A stretch of DNA of 5,645 bases from Nanobdellati archaeon (lineage in GTDB: Archaea; SpSt-1190): NCBI GenBank assembly GCA_015522095.1, contig WAMX01000110.1:1-5645 (forward strand). The letters run 5' to 3'. The translations under genes and the position numbers were made by a program. The notes beneath the pieces are model-generated. The model did no database searches, had not been told where the DNA came from, and saw only the letters and a program-made list of their open reading frames with translations. This document shows, one piece after another, positions 1 to 4,919 of this stretch (position 1 is the first letter of the stretch; every line of letters starts with the position of its first letter).

Positions 1-155
1 CTCGTGGGTTTTGAAAGCTTTGCCGTGTCAAGCGAGCCGACCGCCGATGTGAGCTGCAGGACCTGCACGGCCTGCACCACCGAGAACACCAGCAGGGCAC
101 CCAGCGCCACCACCATAAGCAGCAGCTTCCTGTCCGCCATTATTTCTTCCAACAT
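1..155 (-). CDS. Membrane-anchored protein, N-terminal 51 residues only
   Basis: This is the last gene of the minus-strand run and leaves the window at base 1, so only the N-terminus is visible. It opens MLEEIMADRK, followed by one strong hydrophobic helix at about residues 11-30 (LLLMVVALGALLVF and onward). A polar stretch rich in Ser, Thr and Lys follows, which would lie outside the cell as a linker to a domain beyond the window. The start is supported by an excellent Shine-Dalgarno, GAGGTGAT, ending 3 nt before the ATG and overlapping the stop codon of the DUF411 gene; the gap between the two genes is 9 nt. An upstream ATG in another frame runs into a stop at once. The architecture fits a signal-anchored extracytoplasmic protein. 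The family cannot be named from what is visible. Confidence 0.75.
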   Translation of the reverse strand, partial: MLEEIMADRKLLLMVVALGALLVFSVVQAVQVLQLTSAVGSLDTAKLSKPT

Positions 156-158
156 CTC

Positions 159-166
159 ATCACCTC
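159..166 (-). promoter_or_regulatory. Strong Shine-Dalgarno for the last gene
   Basis: GAGGTGAT on the minus strand is a near-complete complement of the archaeal 16S rRNA 3' end. It lies 3 nt before the ATG at 155 and shares two bases with the TGA of the preceding gene, so translation of the two is probably coupled. Confidence 0.75.
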
Positions 167-617
167 ATATCCGCATGAATTCACTCACCTGTCCGTCCTT
201 CACCGCGTATATCACCCATGTCCCTGTCTTCGGGCCGGGCATTCCGGGGCTTCCAGAGGGCATGCCCGGGAGGGCTATCCCATCTATGTCAGGCTGCTCG
301 CGGAGCAGCTTCTCAATCGCTTCCCTGGGAACATGTCCTTCCACGAAGTATTTCCCAATTTGCACAGTGTGGCAGCTCTGCACGCTCCGGGGAATGCCGA
401 GCTGCTCCTTCATCTGCGCGAGCTGGGCATCGTCCCTGAAACTGTCCACCATTGCACCTGCCCGCTCGAGGTACTCGCCGTAGAAGACACAGCACCCGCA
501 GCTCATTGACTGGTAGAGCGCGACGCTCGTCCCTTCGAGCGGCTTTGCGCTGCTGTTCATCAGCCCAATCCCCACTGCTATCACGAGCACCGCTATTGCA
601 CCTATCCACCATTTCAT
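165..617 (-). CDS. Membrane-anchored DUF411 / CopG-like copper-binding protein
   Basis: This 150-residue protein has an N-terminal hydrophobic segment (about residues 4-20) that anchors it in the membrane or acts as a signal peptide, then a complete DUF411 domain. Diagnostic features seen are the CGCC motif (C40, C42, C43), SCHT (C82, H83), the EGHVP motif (H95) and the Pro/Gly-rich PGMPSGSPGMPG segment (about 117-128), in the usual family order and spacing. Family knowledge: DUF411 proteins have a thioredoxin-like fold, and Pseudomonas CopG, a member, binds a multinuclear copper cluster through its CxCC cysteines plus further Cys/His. It is therefore inferred to bind Cu(I) or do thiol chemistry outside the cytoplasmic membrane. 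The ATG is preceded by GGGAGGTT, 6 nt away, and sits 1 nt after the stop of the upstream gene. The neighbouring CuA cupredoxin supports a copper role. Confidence 0.93.
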   Translation of the reverse strand: MKWWIGAIAVLVIAVGIGLMNSSAKPLEGTSVALYQSMSCGCCVFYGEYLERAGAMVDSFRDDAQLAQMKEQLGIPRSVQSCHTVQIGKYFVEGHVPREAIEKLLREQPDIDGIALPGMPSGSPGMPGPKTGTWVIYAVKDGQVSEFMRI

Positions 618-618
618 T

Positions 619-1977
619 TTAGCAACCTCCCACCATTCCCGGAAGACTTTCTCCCTGGACCTGCGATGGGTCCTTGCCTGCCACCTCTATGGCGGCGGCA
701 ATCATGTTCCGCGGGAACCAGGTCGTCTTCCACTTCATCACCTCGCGCAGTATCTCCGCGTCGCTGTAGTCCGTGTACTGTATCAGGCCCAGCGCCACGG
801 CCTGCGCGGCGGGGTTGTGCTGGCACCCGCACCTGAGGTTTCCGCTGGAAGTTATTCCCTGCGGGCCAACCCCGCAGCAGAACTCGCAGCTTATCCCCCG
901 TGGCGCTGCCGCCAGGTTGAGGTATCTCTGCCATTTGGCGGGGTCTTTCTTGACCTCCTCCTTTATCACATAGTACCACTTCGCGAGGTAGTTCAGCGAA
1001 TTCACCGGATCATCGAAGGTTATGCCTCCGAGCTGCTGGCTGTATTCGGGCGTCCCCGAAGGCAGCATCACTGCTATCACATCCTGCTCGCTCCTTGCAT
1101 TCTTCAGCTCCGGAAACACCGCGGCAATTGTCTGCTTTGTGGAGGAAAGCTGGGAAGTGTCCACGTTGGCAAGCGTTGCACTGCCTCCGCCGAGAAGTGC
1201 TGATGCGCCCATGAGCTGGGCGACCTTCATCAGCTGGTACTGGTTGAACGCCATTACCGCGGCAGACACAAGCAGCGCAGCCATCACCACATTGAAAAGT
1301 TTGCTGTCCACCTTACTCTTACTTCTGGAGGCTTTAAATGTATGCCCTGCCTTCTTCGTGCCAATCCTGCTCACCGCATATCCTGATATAAGCAGCGCAA
1401 TTGCCTTGAGCTCAAGCCCCCTGAATGGCAGCACGGCCAGCCCAGCGGAGACGCCTATCAGCGAGTAGACGAGCGCTCCGCACGAGGGACACCCCAGCGA
1501 GAACAGCCACGCGACAGTTCCCCCCGCACCCTCTGCGGTGAGCTCGCTGTTGCGGAGGTCCCTGTATGCGCTCAATAGGAGGAGCGCTACAATGGGAACG
1601 AGCGGCGCTGAGAGCAGGCTCGCCCACACAGAGTACATGCGGTTCATCTCCGTGTACGCATACATGCTGAGGGAGGTCTTTGCAAGAGTCAGGTAGTAGT
1701 TCACAAGCCACACCGCTCCCAGCAGTATGAAGAACTTCTGATCAACGAGCTTTGGATACCTGTGGGCAAAGTAAGCGGTCACGCCGCCGACTACTGCTGA
1801 GAACGCGGCAATCAAAAGCGTCGTGAGGTAAAACGCCCCGAGCGCTTCCTTGAGATAGTAATTGAAGAATGTGTATGAGCTCCACGGCACGAGAACCGTG
1901 AGCACCATGAATCCTATGAAGGATGCCGTGGCAACCTTCGCTCCAATCCCGACTGCTTTCTCATCCTTATACCACAT
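619..1977 (-). CDS. Polytopic membrane protein with GCPSCG motif and C-terminal CxxCC/CGCxH domain
   Basis: This 452-residue protein has two parts. Residues 1-250 hold about six or seven membrane helices (roughly 15-37, 45-71, 82-99, 117-138, 153-184, 188-205 and 228-246). One of them carries GCPSCG (C163, C166), a CxxC pair inside or at the edge of the membrane. After a linker, residues about 310-430 form a soluble domain with GISCEFCCGVGPQG (C364, C367, C368), then LRCGCQHNP (C383, C385, H387), then a helical segment ending KWKTTWFPRNM. The protein ends in a lone cysteine, C452. The five clustered Cys plus His look like a metal or thiol-redox site, related in style to PCYCGC-type domains, but I cannot name a characterised family. 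The ATG is 1 nt after the cupredoxin stop, with GGTGGTGGAG just upstream acting as the likely Shine-Dalgarno. The role is probably electron, thiol or metal transfer across the membrane; that is inference. Confidence 0.88.
   Translation of the reverse strand: MWYKDEKAVGIGAKVATASFIGFMVLTVLVPWSSYTFFNYYLKEALGAFYLTTLLIAAFSAVVGGVTAYFAHRYPKLVDQKFFILLGAVWLVNYYLTLAKTSLSMYAYTEMNRMYSVWASLLSAPLVPIVALLLLSAYRDLRNSELTAEGAGGTVAWLFSLGCPSCGALVYSLIGVSAGLAVLPFRGLELKAIALLISGYAVSRIGTKKAGHTFKASRSKSKVDSKLFNVVMAALLVSAAVMAFNQYQLMKVAQLMGASALLGGGSATLANVDTSQLSSTKQTIAAVFPELKNARSEQDVIAVMLPSGTPEYSQQLGGITFDDPVNSLNYLAKWYYVIKEEVKKDPAKWQRYLNLAAAPRGISCEFCCGVGPQGITSSGNLRCGCQHNPAAQAVALGLIQYTDYSDAEILREVMKWKTTWFPRNMIAAAIEVAGKDPSQVQGESLPGMVGGC
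624..631 (-). promoter_or_regulatory. Shine-Dalgarno for the DUF411 gene
   Basis: GGGAGGTT on the minus strand lies 6 nt before the ATG at 617. It also encodes the last Gly-Gly-Cys codons of the upstream membrane protein, so the two reading frames are translationally linked. Confidence 0.7.
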
Positions 1978-1978
1978 A

Positions 1979-2368
1979 CTACTCCACCACCACTGTTCCT
2001 CTCATGCTCCCGTGGCCTCCACCACAGTACACCCCGCAGAACATTGTGAATGTGCCCTTCTTGTTTGCCGTGAACTCGACGCTGCTCTCCTTCCCCGGTT
2101 CGAGAAGAAGGTTCACGCCAAGCTCGGGTATCACCAGCGAGTGCGCAACATCCCTGCTTGTCCCGACGAGGCGGATGCGCTCCCCCTGCTTTACCTTTAT
2201 TGGGTCCGGGGAAAAGCCATACCTGAACGCTTCCACCCTGATCTCCCTTACGCCCTGATTCAGGGGCTCAACCCTGGGCTCCCTGTTCTTGAACAGTACG
2301 GGCATTGCCAGGAATGCCACCACCACCAGCGCGAATGTGAGCGCTCCAATCATTTTCGTGTCCGCCAC
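1979..2368 (-). CDS. Membrane-anchored CuA-type cupredoxin
   Basis: This is a small cupredoxin with a single N-terminal membrane anchor (about residues 9-29 when counted from the GTG at 2377) and a beta-sandwich domain facing outward. It carries every ligand of a binuclear CuA centre: H79 in the AHSL segment, then C114, C118, H122 and M125 in FCGVYCGGGHGSM, the CxxxCxxxHxxM pattern of cytochrome oxidase subunit II and nitrous oxide reductase. It lacks the two-helix hairpin of oxidase subunit II and has no oxidase partner in the window. It is therefore inferred to carry electrons or copper for another system. Start choice: a GTG at 2377 gives 132 residues with AGGTG 7 nt upstream, but the GTG at 2368 (129 residues) has a better AGGTGA 5 nt upstream, so I prefer it. 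The stop is 1 nt before the next gene's ATG. Confidence 0.93.
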   Translation of the reverse strand: MADTKMIGALTFALVVVAFLAMPVLFKNREPRVEPLNQGVREIRVEAFRYGFSPDPIKVKQGERIRLVGTSRDVAHSLVIPELGVNLLLEPGKESSVEFTANKKGTFTMFCGVYCGGGHGSMRGTVVVE

Positions 2369-2390
2369 GCGATTCACCTACCAACACCTT

Positions 2391-2422
2391 GCTGAAACGC
2401 CTTATGGCTTTTTGTTTCCAAC
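2391..2422 (-). repeat. Copy A of a 32-bp imperfect direct repeat, with hairpin
   Basis: On the minus strand this copy begins GTTGGAAACAAA and contains CCATAAGG and GTTTC. It matches copy B at 3304-3335 in 27 of 32 positions with no gaps. It covers the last six codons and TAA of the GGHHRSG protein gene and runs into the leader of the cupredoxin gene. In RNA, GAAAC (2418-2414) can pair with GTTTC (2398-2394), and inside it GCC (2408-2406) with GGC (2401-2399) around an ATAA loop. The function is unknown. Confidence 0.7.
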
Positions 2423-3292
2423 CAATTCCCACGTGAATATCCTCTCGGGCACGCCATATATCCCCCTGAGGGTAAGCTCCATCCGGTCCGTGTCCACGCC
2501 GGGGAAGATGAGCACGCCGGAGCGGTGGTGCCCGCCCGGTGCCGAGCCCTGCCACTCCACGGGGCGGTATCTCCTGCCCTGTGAGTCTTCGAGCTCTGCA
2601 ACCTCCAGCATATCAAACCCGAGATTGCCCTGATGGGTGTTTATCTGCACATCAAACCTGACCGCGTCCGGGCCAACCTCAAGGGGCGTTATGTCAATGG
2701 TCACGCCGCCCTCGCTGCTGGTCCGTGTTGTGAATGCCATCGGCTCGGGCTCCGCACTGGCAAAGCTTGTGCTGAGAAACATCACGGGCAGCACGACTAT
2801 TGCAAGCGCGAGCACGAGGTTCTTCACGACATCCATATCCACCCTTGCCAGCCTGTCCGAGTTTATTGCCATGTTCTCCTTGGCGAGCTTGAGGAGCATT
2901 GCTATCCCGAAGAGATTGGAGAACAGGCCGAGCGCGAGGAAGAATGACTGGTACTTCAGGAGGAACACGGATGCCACGGAGAGCCCGAGTATGGGGATGA
3001 TGTCGGTCACGCGGTGGAGGCAGCACGCCACCATTGAGACTGCGGAGATTCCGCCTGTTGCGGCAACCTCCATCCTGGCGCGATTTTCCCTCACCCTCCC
3101 CCTTATGAGCGTGAAAAGGTAAACCTGCACCCCAAAGCCCGCGGAGAGCAGGGTAACCCACAGCCCCAGGGACTGAAACTGTGCGAGCGCATAGTCCCAG
3201 GAATTAACGAATGTGAGTGTTGCAAAATAGAATGCAAGCAGCGCAATACCTGCGCCGGTCCCGAAGAGTTCCGCCTTCGTCTCAACCTTCAT
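2402..3292 (-). CDS. Membrane protein with CCLH motif and exported GGHHRSG domain
   Basis: Numbering here uses the longest reading, a TTG at 3334 (310 residues). The preferred ATG at 3292 (residue 15, MKVETKAELF) gives 296 residues. Neither start has a convincing Shine-Dalgarno; the TTG abuts the upstream stop and lies in a repeat, so the ATG is favoured. About five helices follow (roughly 25-44, 57-77, 93-118, 119-150, 171-193). The motif MVACCLHR (C104, C105, H107) lies near a membrane face and is a plausible metal or heme site. The last helix ends in an ASA signal-like sequence, and residues about 208-303 form an outward-facing beta-rich domain with WQGSAPGGHHRSGVLIFP (H269, H270) and GVPERIFTWEL near the end. 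I recall similar domains in other prokaryotic hypothetical proteins, but no function is established. The protein probably binds metal outside the membrane together with the CuA protein encoded next. Confidence 0.88.
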   Translation of the reverse strand: MKVETKAELFGTGAGIALLAFYFATLTFVNSWDYALAQFQSLGLWVTLLSAGFGVQVYLFTLIRGRVRENRARMEVAATGGISAVSMVACCLHRVTDIIPILGLSVASVFLLKYQSFFLALGLFSNLFGIAMLLKLAKENMAINSDRLARVDMDVVKNLVLALAIVVLPVMFLSTSFASAEPEPMAFTTRTSSEGGVTIDITPLEVGPDAVRFDVQINTHQGNLGFDMLEVAELEDSQGRRYRPVEWQGSAPGGHHRSGVLIFPGVDTDRMELTLRGIYGVPERIFTWELVGNKKP

Positions 3293-3303
3293 GCAAGGAC
3301 CGG

Positions 3304-3335
3304 GCAGAAACACCTTATGGGCCTTTGTTTCCAAC
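3304..3335 (-). repeat. Copy B of the 32-bp imperfect direct repeat, with hairpin
   Basis: This copy starts at the last base of the HCPLC-protein stop codon and fills most of the gap before the preferred ATG of the next gene. It is 27/32 identical to copy A, 913 bp away in the same orientation. On the minus strand GAAACA (3331-3326) can pair with TGTTTC (3312-3307), leaving a 13-nt loop that contains CCATAAGG. Two of the differences from copy A shift which bases pair but keep a hairpin possible. Confidence 0.7.
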
Positions 3336-3829
3336 TACACCAGCAGGAAGGCGGCGCTCGCAATGGAGAGCGCGACCATTATGAACACGATGGTCTGGAA
3401 GGGAAACAGCAGCCCCCTGCGCTTCTTGACCTGCTTGCTTGCCTCCTCTGCGCCGAGGAAGAGCCCGACCCCGAGGAGCATCCCGAGCAGGAGCCTGTCA
3501 ACCCCGAAGAGCGACCCGTTTGGCAGCATAAAGTCCTTGCTGTGCTGCGGGCTCCCCATAACTCCTGCGGAGTACATGGGTGCTATTGTGATGAGGAAGG
3601 ACGCCAGCACTATGAGCGGCGCCTGGAACTTCACAATGTTCTTCTTTATGGAGCGGCTGAACCATAGGGAAGTGGAGAGTATGAATGCCCCAAACCAGAG
3701 CCCCACGACCATATCATCGACACCGTAGAACCTTGCGGCGGCGAGTCCTGCCCCGGCGGCTGCCGTGCAGAGCGGGCAGTGCGCCCTTGCCGAGGCCATT
3801 GCGAATGCAATTGCAAGCAACCAGTACAT
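3335..3829 (-). CDS. Small polytopic membrane protein with HCPLC thiol motif
   Basis: This 164-residue protein has about five membrane helices: an N-terminal one (residues 1-14) followed at once by AHCPLCTAAAGAG (H17, C18, C21), then helices near 41-57, 68-86, 107-126 and 142-163. A short basic loop (KQVKKRRG) precedes the last helix. The CPLC pair just after the first helix places a dithiol at the membrane surface, probably the outer face, suited to redox or metal relay. I recall HCPLC-start membrane proteins among uncultured archaea and bacteria, but no function is known. It is the first gene of the six-gene run. The ATG at 3829 has no good Shine-Dalgarno (GGTTGA lies about 12 nt upstream), but an AT-rich box is centred 26 nt upstream, so a leaderless transcript starting at the ATG is likely. 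Confidence 0.85.
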   Translation of the reverse strand: MYWLLAIAFAMASARAHCPLCTAAAGAGLAAARFYGVDDMVVGLWFGAFILSTSLWFSRSIKKNIVKFQAPLIVLASFLITIAPMYSAGVMGSPQHSKDFMLPNGSLFGVDRLLLGMLLGVGLFLGAEEASKQVKKRRGLLFPFQTIVFIMVALSIASAAFLLV

Positions 3830-3846
3830 GTTATGATTTCAACCTG

Positions 3847-3863
3847 TTATTTATTTAATTTAT
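3847..3863. promoter_or_regulatory. Shared bidirectional TATA-like box between divergent genes
   Basis: The 50-bp divergent gap holds one 17-bp AT-only tract, TTATTTATTTAATTTAT, centred at 3855. Its centre is 26 nt from the ATG of the leftward gene (3829) and 25 nt from the ATG of the rightward gene (3880). Archaeal TATA boxes sit about 26-27 nt from the transcription start, and neither gene has a proper Shine-Dalgarno. The simplest reading is one core promoter tract serving both directions, with leaderless mRNAs. Clear BRE elements are not evident. Confidence 0.65.
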
Positions 3864-3879
3864 CATTGCTGAGCTAAGA

Positions 3880-4410
3880 ATGGCTGGCAAGGAGTGGGCA
3901 GAGCTTGCCCGGAAGATAGAGAAGGTCACATCGCAGAAGGAGATGGACCTGAGTTCTGGCGAGGACCTCTCAATAGGGATAATGAACCTGATAAGCCTGG
4001 AAGAGCACTTTTTCTTCACGGCGATGAAGACGGGGAAGCGCAAGTACCTCCTCCTGCTCAAGGAGGTCAGGGAGATGCGCAAGTCCCTGCTCAGGGAGCT
4101 TGTCAGGGAACCGGAGGGCGAGGTCTGGTGCATCTCAAAGCACCTTCTCGCGGCGGCAATGCGCCTCATGGAGGTCGGCACGAAGAAGCTTGGCGAGGGG
4201 AAGCCCGCGCAGGACTACTTCCGCAGGGGCTACCAGCTTTATGGCATCTTCTGGGCGCTCAACCTCGGGGTGATTGACAGCCGCGCCCTCTCGAAGAAGG
4301 AGAAGAAGGAGCTTGAGAAGCTCGGCAGGGAAGAGCACTACGGGGAGAAGGGCTTTTTCGGCAGGCTCGGGGAAATGATAAGCAAGGCAATTGACTGCTG
4401 CAAGGAATGA
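3880..4410 (+). CDS. Soluble helical protein of unknown function (EEHFFFT / WCISKH motifs)
   Basis: This 176-residue, highly charged, almost entirely helical protein has no membrane segment or signal peptide, so it is cytoplasmic. Features that look conserved in style are DLSIGIMNLISLEEHFFFT (E41, E42, H43), EVREMRKSLL, and EVWCISKHLLAAAMRLMEVG (C84, H88). A basic/acidic helical tail ends in IDCCKE (C173, C174). The Glu/His and Cys/His residues spaced along helices could form a metal site in a helical bundle, but this is only suggestive. I recall similar hypothetical proteins in uncultured archaea and cannot assign a function. It is transcribed divergently from the membrane thiol/copper run through a shared promoter tract, so it may be co-regulated. 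No Shine-Dalgarno is present, and a leaderless start fits. The stop directly abuts the stop of the convergent regulator gene. Confidence 0.87.
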   Translation: MAGKEWAELARKIEKVTSQKEMDLSSGEDLSIGIMNLISLEEHFFFTAMKTGKRKYLLLLKEVREMRKSLLRELVREPEGEVWCISKHLLAAAMRLMEVGTKKLGEGKPAQDYFRRGYQLYGIFWALNLGVIDSRALSKKEKKELEKLGREEHYGEKGFFGRLGEMISKAIDCCKE

Positions 4411-4908
4411 TTACTTCGCGAGCAGGAGGTTTGTCATCCCCCTCCTGCGGCGCTCCACGAGGCCGCGGGCCTCAAGCTTGTCGAGGGTGCGGCTCACCTT
4501 TGCCTTTGAGAACCCGCTTTCCTGCACAAGGTCTGCCTGGAATGCCGCACCGCCGGAGTTTATGAGCATCTCAAACAGGATGCGCTCGTCCCCGCTGAGC
4601 CTGCCGAGCGCAGCCTTCCACCTCGTTTCCCTGTCGTCCCCTCCGAAGTTCTTGAATATGAGGAAGGAGCCAATTGCAAGCAGGACAACAATGGATGTGA
4701 AGCCCACATAGCTCTGGATGGGCAGCCACGTCGCGCCCGGGCAGATATTGCCAAGATACTGCCCGCACTGCGCCTGGCAGGATGGCTGGAGCGCCTTCTT
4801 CAGCTCTGACGTGTACGACCATACAATTGATGAGAGGACGGCGGCGAAGAACACCAGCGCGACGCCGGCCAGCTTCAGCAGTTTCACGATATATCTAATT
4901 TTGCTCAC
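4411..4908 (-). CDS. Membrane-anchored winged-helix regulator with cysteine-containing outer loop
   Basis: This 165-residue protein has two membrane helices (about 13-31 and 63-86) around a short loop holding PSCQAQCGQYLGNICPG (C44, C48, C56). A cytoplasmic winged helix-turn-helix follows (about 104-165): helices in GDERILFEMLINSGG, a recognition region QADLVQESGFSKAKVSRTLDKLEARGL, and a basic wing RRRRG. This is the MarR/IclR-like wHTH type seen in archaeal membrane-bound regulators. The loop cysteines would lie outside the cell and could sense metal or oxidation and pass the signal to the DNA-binding domain; this is inference. The start is uncertain: the GTG at 4908 gives the full length with only a weak GGGGT upstream. 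A GTG at 4887 (158 residues) lies 27 nt from an AT-rich box and would suit a leaderless transcript. It follows the metal ATPase gene by 8 nt. Confidence 0.88.
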   Translation of the reverse strand: MSKIRYIVKLLKLAGVALVFFAAVLSSIVWSYTSELKKALQPSCQAQCGQYLGNICPGATWLPIQSYVGFTSIVVLLAIGSFLIFKNFGGDDRETRWKAALGRLSGDERILFEMLINSGGAAFQADLVQESGFSKAKVSRTLDKLEARGLVERRRRGMTNLLLAK

Positions 4909-4919
4909 TTAAAAAATTA
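4909..4919 (-). promoter_or_regulatory. AT-rich box after the ATPase stop: possible T-tract terminator or TATA box
   Basis: The minus strand reads TAATTTTTTAA from the ATPase stop codon onward. A run of six T in the non-template strand can act as an archaeal terminator for the ATPase. The same tract is centred 27 nt from a GTG at 4887 inside the regulator gene, which suits a TATA box for a leaderless regulator mRNA. Sequence alone cannot choose between these roles. Confidence 0.35.

Noticed and set aside
1022..1468. Long plus-strand open frames opposite the 452-residue membrane protein gene (also 4-483, 1862-2395, 2637-3122 and 3291-3728)
   Set aside because: They are Ser/Pro/His-rich shadows of well-supported minus-strand genes, with no motifs, no ribosome sites and no consistent spacing.
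1979..2377. Cytochrome oxidase subunit II assignment for the cupredoxin
   Set aside because: The CuA ligands match, but there is only one short anchor instead of the two-helix hairpin, and no oxidase genes are nearby; a stand-alone CuA protein is the safer call.
3293..3334. TTG at 3334 as the real start of the GGHHRSG gene
   Set aside because: The TTG lies within the direct repeat directly after the upstream stop, and the extra 14 residues are repeat-derived; the ATG at 3292 is preferred, although its ribosome site is also weak.
2391..3335. The GTTTC/GAAAC-bearing 32-bp repeats as CRISPR repeats
   Set aside because: Only two copies 913 bp apart with a real gene between them; no regular spacers and no cas genes.
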